Positions 41,789 through 50,959 of a stretch of 64,000 nt of DNA are shown in pieces. Position 1 is the first letter of the stretch. The number at the start of each line of letters is the position of its first letter. The position numbers and the translations under genes are program-made. The notes below the pieces were generated by a model. It searched no databases. It was given only the letters and a program-made list of their open reading frames with translations, and was not told the DNA's origin. Origin of the DNA: Mobilitalea torta (GTDB lineage Bacteria > Bacillota > Clostridia > Lachnospirales > Lachnospiraceae); the NCBI RefSeq assembly GCF_050433395.1, contig NZ_JBNPXH010000018.1, positions 1-64,000 on the forward strand. Reading direction: 5' to 3'.

Positions 41789-44410
41789 ATGTCAAAGGAA
41801 TTACAACAACCCAGCCCCAAAGAGCATGTAGATCAATTAGTAAAAAACGCTCTTTCTGCATTAAATGATTTTCAATCCCTTGATCAGGATACAGTTGATA
41901 ATATAGTTCACGAAATGGCCCTTGCCGGTCTTGCCAAGCAGCAGGTACTTGCAAAAATGGCAATCGATGAAACGAAAAGAGGTATTTACGAGGATAAAAT
42001 TACAAAAAACATCTTTGCCACGGAGTATGTATGGCATTCCATTAAGGATCAGAAGACCGTCGGAATCATTGAAGATAACGAGGAAGAGGATTACATGATC
42101 GTAGCCGAGCCCGTTGGAATCGTTGCCGGCGTTACTCCGGTTACCAACCCCACTTCTACCACCATGTTCAAATGCCTGACTTGTATTAAAACCAGAAATC
42201 CTATTATCTTCGGGTTCCATCCCAGCGCGCAGCAGTGCTCCACAGAAGCCGCTAAAACACTCTACGAGGCAGCGGTAAAAGCCGGCGCGCCCAAGAACTG
42301 CATTCAGTGGATTGAGTATCCTTCCATTGACGCTACCAGAGAATTAATGAATCACCCCCATGTATCCATGATTTTAGCTACCGGCGGTTCAGGTATGGTA
42401 AAGCAGGCCTACTCCTGCGGTAAGCCGGCCTTGGGCGTGGGCCCCGGCAATGTGCCCTGCTTCATTGAGAAGACGGCTAATCTGAAGCGTGCCGTAACAG
42501 ACCTGGTACTATCCAAATCCTTTGATAACGGTATGATCTGCGCATCCGAGCAGGCTGCTATTATCGAAGCTCCCGTATATAACGAAGTGGTAAGTCTGAT
42601 GAAGAAGGACGGCTGCTATTTTGCATCCAAGGAAGAGATTAAGCTTCTGGAGCCGGTAGTAATCAATGCTGCGACCGGTGCGGTGAACCCGGCCATTGTT
42701 GGTCAGTCTCCGGCTGCAATTGCTGCCCTTGCCGGGATTACCATTCCCGCCGCCACAAAGATTCTGTGTACCGAATTAGATGGCGTCGGACCGGAGTATC
42801 CTCTTTCCAAGGAGAAGCTTTCTCCCGTACTTGCTGTTATTAAGGCGCAGACCCTGGAAAAGGGCTATCAGCTCTGCGAGAAAATGATTGAGCTGGGCGG
42901 CCTTGGTCACTCCTCCGTCATTCATTCCAATGATGATACCGTAATTAACACCTTCTCCGCCAGAATGAGAACCGGCCGTATTCTTGTGAACTCACCTTCC
43001 ACCCATGGTGCAATCGGTGATTTATATAATACCAATATGCCATCTCTGACCCTTGGCTGCGGTTCCTACGGCGGCAACTCCACCACACACAATGTATCTG
43101 CAGTGGATCTGGTTAACTATAAGCGTGTTGCAAAGAGGAGGAATAATATGCAGTGGTTCAAGGTACCTGGCAAAATTTATTTTGAGTCCGGTTCAACTTC
43201 GTATTTATCGAAAATGCCCAATATCAGCAGAGCATTCATTGTAACCGATCCTTCCATGACCCAGTTAGGCTATGTCAGCAAGGTGCTGTATCAGTTAAGA
43301 AAACGCAGCGATTATGTACACTCCGAGATCTTTGACCAGGTTGAGCCCGATCCCAGCCTTGACACGATCCTTAAAGGTGTAGAGGAAATGAATAAGTTTA
43401 AGCCTGATGTTATTATCGCTTTAGGCGGCGGCTCTGCAATTGATGCCGCAAAGGGTATGTGGCTGTTCTATGAAAATCCTACTGCAGATTTCAAGAACAT
43501 GTCCCTGAAGTTCCTGGACATCCGGAAGCGTACCTACAAGTTCCCTACCCTTGGAAATAAAACTCAATTTGTAGCCATTCCTACCACCTCCGGAACGGGT
43601 TCCGAGGTTACTTCCTTTGCGGTTATTTCCGATAAGCATGAAAACAAGAAGTACCCCCTGGCTGACTATGAATTAACACCGGACGTAGCAATTATTGATC
43701 CTGATTTCGTAATGAGCGTTCCGAAGAAATCAACTGCCTGGACCGGTATGGATGTACTGACTCATGCCATTGAAGCATATATCTCAATACTGGCCTCCGA
43801 TTACACCGACGCTCTGGCAATCCATGCCATTGATCTGGTATTCAAGTATCTCCGGGAATCCTATGATAAGGGAGCGGAAAGCCCCATTGCCAGAGAAAAG
43901 ATGCATAATGCCTCCACCATCGCAGGAATGGCATTCACCAACGCCTTCCTTGGAATTAATCACTCCCTGGCCCATAAGCTGGGCGGTGAGTATCATATTC
44001 CTCACGGCTGTGCAAATGCAATCTTATTGCCCCATGTAATCCGCTATAATGGCGTGGAATGCCCCACTAAGGTTGCCTCCTTCCCGAAATATGAAAGCTA
44101 TATCGTAGGAGATAAAATCTTTGAGTTAATGAAGAAGTTGGGCAAGAATCCCAAGAATAATGCGGATGCGGTAGAGATGTTGGCAAAGGAAGTGGAAGCG
44201 CTCAATCAGCACCTTGGAATTCCTGCAACCTTACAGGAGTACGGAGTTGACGAGAAGGAATTCCTCCTCAAGCTCCCTATGCTTGCTGATCTTGCCTTCG
44301 GCGATCAGTGTACTACTGCCAATCCCAGACTTCCTCTGGTATCGGAACTGGAAGAGATCTATCTCCAGGCTTATTATGGCAAAGATCATTCTTCTAAGAC
44401 GGAGAAATAA
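41789..44410 (+). CDS. adhE: bifunctional acetaldehyde-CoA/alcohol dehydrogenase
   Basis: An 873-residue fermentation enzyme turning acetyl-CoA into ethanol with two NADH; it forms spirosome filaments in other bacteria. Residues about 15-440 are the CoA-acylating aldehyde dehydrogenase, with the cofactor region ATGGSGMVKQAYSCGKPALG and the catalytic Cys in NGMICASEQ. Residues about 455-865 are the iron-dependent alcohol dehydrogenase: GGGSAIDAAKGMWLFYE binds NAD, and HSLAHKLGGEYHIPHGCANA holds the Fe ligands. AAAAGGAGGATACTT precedes the ATG. It is a single gene with promoter, Rex operator and terminator, so expression should follow redox state. Confidence 0.97.
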   Translation: MSKELQQPSPKEHVDQLVKNALSALNDFQSLDQDTVDNIVHEMALAGLAKQQVLAKMAIDETKRGIYEDKITKNIFATEYVWHSIKDQKTVGIIEDNEEEDYMIVAEPVGIVAGVTPVTNPTSTTMFKCLTCIKTRNPIIFGFHPSAQQCSTEAAKTLYEAAVKAGAPKNCIQWIEYPSIDATRELMNHPHVSMILATGGSGMVKQAYSCGKPALGVGPGNVPCFIEKTANLKRAVTDLVLSKSFDNGMICASEQAAIIEAPVYNEVVSLMKKDGCYFASKEEIKLLEPVVINAATGAVNPAIVGQSPAAIAALAGITIPAATKILCTELDGVGPEYPLSKEKLSPVLAVIKAQTLEKGYQLCEKMIELGGLGHSSVIHSNDDTVINTFSARMRTGRILVNSPSTHGAIGDLYNTNMPSLTLGCGSYGGNSTTHNVSAVDLVNYKRVAKRRNNMQWFKVPGKIYFESGSTSYLSKMPNISRAFIVTDPSMTQLGYVSKVLYQLRKRSDYVHSEIFDQVEPDPSLDTILKGVEEMNKFKPDVIIALGGGSAIDAAKGMWLFYENPTADFKNMSLKFLDIRKRTYKFPTLGNKTQFVAIPTTSGTGSEVTSFAVISDKHENKKYPLADYELTPDVAIIDPDFVMSVPKKSTAWTGMDVLTHAIEAYISILASDYTDALAIHAIDLVFKYLRESYDKGAESPIAREKMHNASTIAGMAFTNAFLGINHSLAHKLGGEYHIPHGCANAILLPHVIRYNGVECPTKVASFPKYESYIVGDKIFELMKKLGKNPKNNADAVEMLAKEVEALNQHLGIPATLQEYGVDEKEFLLKLPMLADLAFGDQCTTANPRLPLVSELEEIYLQAYYGKDHSSKTEK

Positions 44411-44447
44411 GAGCTTACTGCAAATCAAAAGTTACTGTAAATAATAG

Positions 44448-44477
44448 AAAAGACCAGCGGTTCATCGTTGGTCTTTT
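44448..44477 (+). terminator. terminator after adhE
   Basis: AAAAGACCA (44448-44456) and TGGTCTTTT (44469-44477) form a stem with an inner GCG/TCG-like extension; it works in both directions. Confidence 0.85.
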
Positions 44478-44506
44478 CCACATTTACAGGATATCCTTCT
44501 TCCTAA

Positions 44507-45073
44507 TCATAAATTTTTCCCAGAATTATACTCTTCCTTCAGGATTCCATAGATTGCCGCATCACAAATACCTTGATTATTGATATCTGCCTTCCTCTTA
44601 GTTCCTTCATATGTGAAACCGCATTTCAGCATTACTCTTCCCGAATTGGGGTTATTCGTATCATGTCTTGCTTCAACCCGTTTAACACCTATCTCATCAA
44701 ACATGAATTTGACCACTGCGCCCAGGGCTTCCGATGTAATTCCCTGGTTCCAGAAAGCTTTCCCGATACAATATCCGATCTCCACAGAATCTACCTTTTC
44801 ATCTCTATTCACAACACTGATGCTTCCGATCGCCTCACCGATGGCTTTTAATTCAATGCACCACTGGTAATAGCTTTCATCCTCGTAATTATTTATCCAG
44901 CTCTCTATTATTTTCTCAGTTATCTCTATATCGGAGTGGCTCGGCCAGGTGAGATATTTGGTCACCTCGTCATCCTTCGCCCAATTATGGTACATAGCCT
45001 GAGCATCCGATAACTGAAATCTGCGAAGTATCAGCCGCTCCGTCTCAATTCTTACAGTTCCTGCATGTCTCAT
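44507..45073 (-). CDS. RimJ/RimL-type GNAT acetyltransferase
   Basis: About 188 residues from ATG 45073, with GGAGG 9 nt upstream. ETERLILRRFQLSDAQAMY at the N-terminus and the acetyl-CoA region GYCIGKAFWNQGITSEALGAVVKFMFDEI (excerpt, about residues 95-122) with ARHDTNNPNSGRVMLKCGF mark the RimJ/RimL/SpeG-like GNAT subfamily that acetylates N-termini of ribosomal proteins or small amines. The substrate is not readable. It lies between adhE (convergent) and the DUF4446 gene. Confidence 0.88.
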   Translation of the reverse strand: MRHAGTVRIETERLILRRFQLSDAQAMYHNWAKDDEVTKYLTWPSHSDIEITEKIIESWINNYEDESYYQWCIELKAIGEAIGSISVVNRDEKVDSVEIGYCIGKAFWNQGITSEALGAVVKFMFDEIGVKRVEARHDTNNPNSGRVMLKCGFTYEGTKRKADINNQGICDAAIYGILKEEYNSGKNL

Positions 45074-45177
45074 CCCTGTTTCCCTCCACACTCTCTATGA
45101 TTACTTATATCTATATTGTTTTTGTTTTTTATGTAAAGCAGTCCTTGCATACAAATTCTATCATAGATCCCTTCGAA

Positions 45178-45702
45178 TCATTCCATATAATTATTCGTGT
45201 TGAGTGCTTGATTCAATGCTTTCTTCTCATCCTCGGACAGCTCCAGAAAAGATTCTCCTCTTATAATCTCTTTTAGATAGGTATAACAGCCCTCTCTGCT
45301 GCTGTGTACGGAGTTCATAAGAATTCCATTATTATTTCTATCCAACAAAACCAAAACAAAACTGAGCTTGCCTCCCATTTCTCTGAAAGCATCATATTTT
45401 ACTATGCCAACCTTTTGATAAGTAATCAAAAGATTCTCTTTTACTTTGGCAAGCTCTGCTTTTAATGATTCCGCATCCGATTTTAATCTATCAAGATCTG
45501 CAAAACGACTCAAGAACTGAGCTTCTAGATTTTCTCCGGTGGAGCCTGTCATAAACTTTTTATATTTTTTATTCAGCTTTCCCTGCATAGCCAATACTAC
45601 AATAAAAAGGGTCAGCAGTATCAGTGATATACCCGCCAGACTCAATACTATTAGGCCCTGGTTACCCTCTATTATTTCTGTAATTCCTCTTGTTGCATTC
45701 AT
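45178..45702 (-). CDS. DUF4446 membrane-anchored protein
   Basis: A 174-residue protein with one N-terminal membrane helix (about residues 16-40), a coiled coil (LDRLKSDAESLKAELAKVKEN, about 68-90) and a C-terminal domain with KVGIVKYDAFREMGGKLSF and LDRNNNGILMNSVHSREG-like sequence (SSREG here) conserved in DUF4446. In Firmicutes this gene usually sits next to parB, as here (28-nt gap), which hints at a link with chromosome segregation or the origin region, but no function has been shown to my knowledge. Confidence 0.82.
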   Translation of the reverse strand: MNATRGITEIIEGNQGLIVLSLAGISLILLTLFIVVLAMQGKLNKKYKKFMTGSTGENLEAQFLSRFADLDRLKSDAESLKAELAKVKENLLITYQKVGIVKYDAFREMGGKLSFVLVLLDRNNNGILMNSVHSSREGCYTYLKEIIRGESFLELSEDEKKALNQALNTNNYME

Positions 45703-45730
45703 AAAATCATCCTCCGTATTGTATCCTTTC

Positions 45731-46609
45731 CTAATTCGTCATACTGTGAAACATCTCTACTATCCTCTCCAGCTCCTCTGATGAGTAGTAATCTATTTCA
45801 ATCGATCCTTTATTATTATTTTTTCTATGAATTGATACTTTCGTGCCAATAATGCTCCTGATTCTATCCTCCAAATCACGATAAATAAAATCATCCTCTC
45901 TGGTGGCAGCACTTTCTTTATTGGGTTTATCACTTAAAATATTCTTTACCAGCTTTTCTGTTTCACGCACACTTAATTTTTCATCAAATACCCTGCATGC
46001 GGTATAATATTGCTTCTCCCCATCTTCAATCGGTATCAGTGCCCGCGCATGACCGCTGGATATCATATCATCGATAACCATTTGCTGAACTCTTTCCTCA
46101 AGTTTAAGGAGTCTCATGGAATTGGTTACCGCAGCACGGCTTTTAGAGACACGTTCCGCTACCTCATCCTGTTTCAGCTGAAATTCCTGTATTAATCTTT
46201 GATAAGCCAGAGCTTCTTCAATCGGATTAAGGTCCTCTCTCTGGATGTTTTCAATTAATGCTATTTCAACAATCTCCTGAGAGGTATAATCCTTTATAAT
46301 AGCAGGAACTTCCTTAAGACCGGCAAGTCTTGCCGCTCTCCATCTTCGTTCTCCTGCAATAATTTCATAAAGCTTATCCCTTTTCTGAAGAATTAACGGC
46401 TGGATCACTCCGTACTGTTTAATGGAGTCCGCTAATTCCTGCAGGGCATCTTCATCAAATTTCTTTCTGGGCTGTAATTTATTTGGTTCAATGTCGTTTA
46501 TATGTATCAATGTTTCACGTGAAACATGATCCATTTTTTCATCGACTCTCTCAATCTTTTCAGGAATCATGATGTCCAGGCCTTTTCCCAGTCCCTTTTT
46601 CATCGCCAT
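45731..46609 (-). CDS. parB: chromosome partitioning protein ParB (Spo0J)
   Basis: A 292-residue CTP-dependent DNA clamp that loads at parS. The N-terminal KKGLGKGLDIMIP, the ParB/Srx CTPase domain (INDIEPNKLQPRKKFDEDALQEL; GERRWRAARLAGL; ENIQREDLNPIEEA, excerpts), the helix-turn-helix (DEVAERVSKSRAAVTNSMRLL) and the C-terminal dimer domain are all present. A perfect parS site lies inside its own reading frame at 46511-46526, encoding HVSRET. It is downstream of parA with a 56-nt gap. Confidence 0.97.
   Translation of the reverse strand: MAMKKGLGKGLDIMIPEKIERVDEKMDHVSRETLIHINDIEPNKLQPRKKFDEDALQELADSIKQYGVIQPLILQKRDKLYEIIAGERRWRAARLAGLKEVPAIIKDYTSQEIVEIALIENIQREDLNPIEEALAYQRLIQEFQLKQDEVAERVSKSRAAVTNSMRLLKLEERVQQMVIDDMISSGHARALIPIEDGEKQYYTACRVFDEKLSVRETEKLVKNILSDKPNKESAATREDDFIYRDLEDRIRSIIGTKVSIHRKNNNKGSIEIDYYSSEELERIVEMFHSMTN
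46511..46526. promoter_or_regulatory. parS site inside parB
   Basis: TGTTTCACGTGAAACA, the perfect 16-bp ParB-binding palindrome, within the 5' part of parB. Confidence 0.95.
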
Positions 46610-46665
46610 TTTAATAACCTTCCTTTCTCATAAATCTACACCTTTCGCTCTCGTTCTCTTCCGGA

Positions 46666-47487
46666 CTATTTCCTGCCATTCCTAAACTTAATCTCATTTA
46701 TTTCATTTTTAGCAAAGGCGTCTGCTTCCTCTTTCTCAATGACCTCCAAAGCCAGTTGTCTGTACCCATCTGCTCCTGCTGATTTCGGATCGTACAAATT
46801 GATTGGCAATCCATGACTTGGTGCTTCTGCCAAACGAACATTTCTCGGAATAATTGTTTTATAAATATTCTGTTTTAAATTTTCCTTCACATTCTCTACT
46901 ACCTGGAGCGAAAGATTTGTTCTGGCATCAAACATGGTGAAGACAACACCTTCTAATTCCAACATTGGATTTAGCCTTTGCTTTACCAGATTAATGGTAT
47001 GTATTAACTGCGTCAATCCTTCTAAAGCGTAAAACTCGCATTGGATTGGAACTAATACGGTATCCGCCGTAGTCATAGCATTTACTGTCAACGTATTCAA
47101 AGAAGGGGGACAATCAATAATAATGAAGTCATATTCATCACGAATCCGATCTATATGTGCTTTTAAAAGAAACTCTCTATCCTTTATACCGATTAATTCA
47201 ATCTCTGCACCGGCCAAATTAACATTGGAAGGAAGAATATCAAGATTGGTAATTCCAGTATGAATTCTGCATTCCTCAAAAGAAGCTTCACTTATAATCA
47301 TCTGGTAAACCGTATTTTTCAGTTTGTTTTTTTCGATTCCCAAACCACTGGACGTGTTACCTTGGGGATCTATATCAATCACCAGTATTTTTTTTCTCTT
47401 TTCCGCCAAACAGGCAGAGAGATTAATTGCAGTCGTAGTTTTTCCTACCCCGCCCTTCTGATTTGCAATCGCAATTATTCTTGCCAT
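46666..47487 (-). CDS. parA: chromosome partitioning ATPase ParA (Soj)
   Basis: A 273-residue deviant Walker ATPase. ANQKGGVGKTTTAINL (residues 7-22) is the KGGxGKT motif with the signature Lys, VIDIDPQGNTSSGLG is the A' motif, and FIIIDCPPSLNTLT is Walker B. No long N-terminal helix-turn-helix, as in chromosomal Soj. With ParB and parS it positions the origin and controls DnaA. It lies upstream of parB on the minus strand. Confidence 0.97.
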   Translation of the reverse strand: MARIIAIANQKGGVGKTTTAINLSACLAEKRKKILVIDIDPQGNTSSGLGIEKNKLKNTVYQMIISEASFEECRIHTGITNLDILPSNVNLAGAEIELIGIKDREFLLKAHIDRIRDEYDFIIIDCPPSLNTLTVNAMTTADTVLVPIQCEFYALEGLTQLIHTINLVKQRLNPMLELEGVVFTMFDARTNLSLQVVENVKENLKQNIYKTIIPRNVRLAEAPSHGLPINLYDPKSAGADGYRQLALEVIEKEEADAFAKNEINEIKFRNGRK

Positions 47488-47632
47488 AAACTCCCGCCCT
47501 TCTATATATGAATCCTCACTTTTATCTCTATTTTTCCATAGCCTCCAATAGCCCTTATTATAACATTTTTAAAAACGAATATCTATACTATTTTCATATT
47601 TAATCCCGATTACCTATAGGATAAAAAGAAAA

Positions 47633-47648
47633 TGTTTCACGTGAAACA
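47633..47648. promoter_or_regulatory. parS site upstream of parA
   Basis: A second perfect TGTTTCACGTGAAACA, in the gap between parA and the two-component genes. Confidence 0.95.
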
Positions 47649-47734
47649 TTCATACAGTAAATAAAGCAGATGAAAGGCCTTCCCTTTCATCTGCCATTTT
47701 ATCTTTTTCCCATGAAGCTTCCATGAAGCCTATT

Positions 47735-48391
47735 TTAATATAATTCGACAAAATTATTTCTAATCGCATAAACAGCGGCTTGTGTCCGATCTGATACATC
47801 TATCTTTTTAAATATATTGGAAACATGATTCTTTACCGTCTTTTCACTAATGGACAGCATATATGCAATCTCTTTATTAAACAATCCTTCTGCTAATAAC
47901 TTTAATACCTCAATTTCTCTTTTCGTCAAAGTATCTGTGTTATCTGCCTGACTGCCTTTCTCCTCCAACTTCAGCTTCAACACCGGGGCCAGTTCCGGCT
48001 GTATAAAGTTCTCTCCCCGATTCACACAAAAGATTGCCTTCTTTAATACAGTTGAATCCGAATCTTTTAATACATATCCGTCTACACCAAGTTCAACAGC
48101 CCGTACCAGATATTCAACTTCATTATGAATTGTTAAAATCAGTACCTTTACCTTTATCTTCGCCTTATTCTCTTTAATATACTGCAATACCTGCAGACCA
48201 TTCATCATCGGCATATTAATATCTAGCAAAAGAACATCGGTTTTGTTTGCATCTAATAACTCAATGCATTGCTTACCATTGCTGGCTTCTGCGACAACTA
48301 CAATATCTCCGTCCAATTCAAGCAGCTGCTTTATCCCTTCTCTCACCATGGAGTGATCATCAGCAATCATAATGTTAACTGGTTTGTTCAT
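47735..48391 (-). CDS. NarL/DegU-family response regulator
   Basis: A 218-residue regulator. Receiver domain (1-120): acidic pair in IADDHSMVREGIKQLL, phospho-acceptor Asp in VLLLDINMPMMNG, Lys in YVLKDSD. C-terminal LuxR-type helix-turn-helix: LTKREIEVLKLLAEGLFNKEIAYMLSISEKTVKNHVSNIFKK (positions about 152-193, excerpted). The start overlaps the kinase gene by 17 bp, so they are coupled. Overall layout matches DegU/LiaR; the target genes are unknown. Confidence 0.9.
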   Translation of the reverse strand: MNKPVNIMIADDHSMVREGIKQLLELDGDIVVVAEASNGKQCIELLDANKTDVLLLDINMPMMNGLQVLQYIKENKAKIKVKVLILTIHNEVEYLVRAVELGVDGYVLKDSDSTVLKKAIFCVNRGENFIQPELAPVLKLKLEEKGSQADNTDTLTKREIEVLKLLAEGLFNKEIAYMLSISEKTVKNHVSNIFKKIDVSDRTQAAVYAIRNNFVELY

Positions 48392-49496
48392 CCTTATCCC
48401 CCTCGTATATAGTTAATGGTGCAGAAACAGTTACTGTTGTTCCCAGTCCCCTCTCTGACTTAATTTCAACCTTCCCTGACAATAATGAAATCCGCTCCTT
48501 CATAATGGACAAGCCAAAGCTGGATGAATGTCCTTTTTCTTCCGGTGAATCTTCCTTCATTAAAAATCCTGTTCCATTATCGATGATTGCAACTGTTACC
48601 CTATGTTCTTCAAAATTAATATTAATACAGATCTCCGTAGCTTGGGCATGCTTTATTACATTATTACATGCTTCCTGTATAATTCTGAAAAGGGTTAGCT
48701 TTATAACAGGATGTATTTCCATGGTTTCCGCATTGGAATGGACAATGACATTAATATTATTTAAATCCATCAGTCTTCCGGCAAACCGTTCAATGGTAAC
48801 CAGCAATCCAATGTCATCCAGGGACATGGGTTTCAGATTATAGATAATGCCTCTCATATCATTGATTACCGATTTGATTGTATTTGACATTGCTTTCAGT
48901 TCAAGCTTTGCCCGTATCGGATCAATATCAATCAGTTTAATACACAGCTCTGCCTTATGAACCAGACTTGTGAGATTTTGAACTGTAGAATCATGCAAAT
49001 CCCTGGCTATACGCTGCCGTTCCACCTCCTGGGCTTCCAAGATACTCAATCCCTTATCATTGAACTGTGAAACATCCTGTTCTGCCTGCTCCGCAGTATC
49101 ATCCTTCTCCCGCTTGATAAGTTCTTCATACCCATCAATGACAGCTACCGCATTCTTTAATTTGTTATTCTTATCTATCAGGTTGTCCTGCTCACGAATC
49201 AATTTTCCAACTTCTGATTCTATCTGCTGGATTGTTCCCTTTAATTCATCTTCTTCCTTCAATTTATTATAAAGAGGAGAAAACAAATCAACGTTATGAA
49301 GCTTCGTTCTCTCCCTTTCTGACAATTCATCTTCTTTTTGCTTCAATAAATGCTGATGAACCTTTATCTGGGATTTAATAGAATACAAACGTTCTTCATT
49401 TTCAATAATCATTTCTTTTAATAATAGGCTGGAAGCATAGTTTTCCTTTGCTGCATTGTTTTCTGTATTTTCTTTCATTTCATTGCTTTCATACAT
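48375..49496 (-). CDS. DegS-like cytoplasmic sensor histidine kinase
   Basis: About 373 residues from ATG 49496 (AAAGGGTG upstream; a longer frame reaches 49556). No membrane helix is seen. The first half is a long coiled coil (about residues 15-140), followed by HisKA_3 with the phospho-acceptor in RIARDLHDSTVQNLTSL and a HATPase with DNGTGFLM and FGLSIMKERISLLSG. This arrangement is that of DegS, a soluble kinase sensing cytoplasmic cues. It pairs with the regulator just downstream. Placed between rsmG and parA, an uncommon site for such a pair. Confidence 0.88.
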   Translation of the reverse strand: MYESNEMKENTENNAAKENYASSLLLKEMIIENEERLYSIKSQIKVHQHLLKQKEDELSERERTKLHNVDLFSPLYNKLKEEDELKGTIQQIESEVGKLIREQDNLIDKNNKLKNAVAVIDGYEELIKREKDDTAEQAEQDVSQFNDKGLSILEAQEVERQRIARDLHDSTVQNLTSLVHKAELCIKLIDIDPIRAKLELKAMSNTIKSVINDMRGIIYNLKPMSLDDIGLLVTIERFAGRLMDLNNINVIVHSNAETMEIHPVIKLTLFRIIQEACNNVIKHAQATEICININFEEHRVTVAIIDNGTGFLMKEDSPEEKGHSSSFGLSIMKERISLLSGKVEIKSERGLGTTVTVSAPLTIYEGDKDEQTS

Positions 49497-49580
49497 AATG
49501 TATGCACCCTTTCTATGCTTAGGCCATGAAATATCTATGTTAATATCATATAACATGGTAGTGAATTTTTAAAGTATTTT

Positions 49581-50168
49581 TTAGTATATTTTATGATTTT
49601 TTGGGTCTTTTCCCCTAATTCTTGCATCACTCAACCGATTTTTTCTGCATTCCCTTGTTACCCGGCTTTCGTTAATTTCCATCCTATAGAAACTATGATT
49701 TCCTTCCTGCTCCTCGTGGATTACAGAAAACCCTATTTTCTCAAAAAACCCCCTGGATTTTTCCCCCGCCCTGCACTCTACATTATAAATTCCTGCTGTA
49801 AAAGCTTTATTTATTAGCATTCTTACAGTAAAATCTCCATATCCAAGTCTGCGATATTCCTGTAAAACAGCCACCTGTCCTATCTCACACCTTGAACCAT
49901 CGAATTGGATCCTTCCCGTTGCTACCGGATTCTTTCTCTCTGAATGCCGGAACTCCATACCGGAGCTTGTACCCTTTTCCATAGAGTCTGATCTTCCGGG
50001 CACTGCAGAATCCGTTTCATAAACAATAACCTGCATGGCCATTTCATCAAGGCCATCAAATACCTTTTCCTCCGGTACCCCATACTCCTCCAGAAACACC
50101 TTTTTCCTGATCCAATATGCTTCTGATAAATCATCGCCATAAGAAAGCAACTTTCCCTGTATTAACAT
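49581..50168 (-). CDS. GNAT-family acetyltransferase
   Basis: A 195-residue protein. The N-terminus SEAYWIRKKVFLEEYGVPEE and the core PVATGRIQFDGSRCEIGQVAVLQEYRRLGYGDFTVRML (excerpt) with AGEKSRGFFEKIGFSV are typical of ElaA/YjcF-like GNAT proteins. A Ser/Arg-rich insertion (about residues 55-78) splits the usual beta strands. The C-terminal 20 residues are basic. The substrate is unknown. It starts 15 nt after rsmG and is probably co-transcribed. Confidence 0.82.
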   Translation of the reverse strand: MLIQGKLLSYGDDLSEAYWIRKKVFLEEYGVPEEKVFDGLDEMAMQVIVYETDSAVPGRSDSMEKGTSSGMEFRHSERKNPVATGRIQFDGSRCEIGQVAVLQEYRRLGYGDFTVRMLINKAFTAGIYNVECRAGEKSRGFFEKIGFSVIHEEQEGNHSFYRMEINESRVTRECRKNRLSDARIRGKDPKNHKIY

Positions 50169-50183
50169 AATTTCTCCTTATTT

Positions 50184-50912
50184 TTACAGCGGTTCCTTAG
50201 ATGGTTTTCCCGCACTTCTCGGATAAATCCTTGGTGTCTGGCTTACTTTTCTTACCATCACCAAAGTCCTCTCAATATCCGTATCCGGCAAAACAAATCC
50301 TGCTATCTTCTCTATTCTGGAACCTAAAATATGAATTGCTCTTTCAGATGCAACAATCTCCTCATTAATTATACCAGACTTATATGAAATAAAAAATCCG
50401 CCTTTTTTCACATAAGGAATACAATATTCAGATAATGACGACAGTTTTGCAACGGCCCTCGACACACACAGATCAAACTGCTCCCTGTAATCCGGATGCT
50501 TTCCGTAATCCTCGGCACGTCCATGCAGGGTCGTTATTTTCTGCAGCTTTAATTGTTCTATCACTTCCGATAAAAACTTCAATCGCTTATTCAGAGAATC
50601 CAACAGGACAATTTCCAGATCGGGGAATGCGATTTTTAATGGAAGCCCCGGAAAGCCGGCACCAGTTCCCACATCCAGCAATTTTTGATTCTTCAGATCA
50701 ACTGCCTTTACCAGCATCAGGCTATCCAGGAAATGCTTTGTAATCACTTCAGAAAATTCAGTAATTGAAGTGAGATTCATTACCTTGTTCTTCTCAATCA
50801 ACATTTCATAATAATCAACAAATTGCTGCTTCTGATGATCTGCCAGCTCAATTCCTATCTCCTTTATGCCTTGCTCGAATCGCTCCATCCCGGGATAAAG
50901 CCCATACTCCAT
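50184..50912 (-). CDS. rsmG: 16S rRNA (guanine-N7-)-methyltransferase
   Basis: A 242-residue enzyme that makes m7G527 in 16S rRNA, using SAM. KVMNLTSITEFSEVITKHFLDSL (excerpt) is the conserved N-terminal segment; LLDVGTGAGFPGLPLKIAFP is the SAM loop; DSLNKRLKFLSEV and CVSRAVAKL follow. Loss of this gene gives low-level streptomycin resistance in other bacteria. It lies directly after mnmG as in most Firmicutes. Confidence 0.96.
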   Translation of the reverse strand: MEYGLYPGMERFEQGIKEIGIELADHQKQQFVDYYEMLIEKNKVMNLTSITEFSEVITKHFLDSLMLVKAVDLKNQKLLDVGTGAGFPGLPLKIAFPDLEIVLLDSLNKRLKFLSEVIEQLKLQKITTLHGRAEDYGKHPDYREQFDLCVSRAVAKLSSLSEYCIPYVKKGGFFISYKSGIINEEIVASERAIHILGSRIEKIAGFVLPDTDIERTLVMVRKVSQTPRIYPRSAGKPSKEPL

Positions 50913-50959
50913 ATCCGCCCTCCATATTCGTGATAAAGACCCACTTTTCTCCTAGGTAT

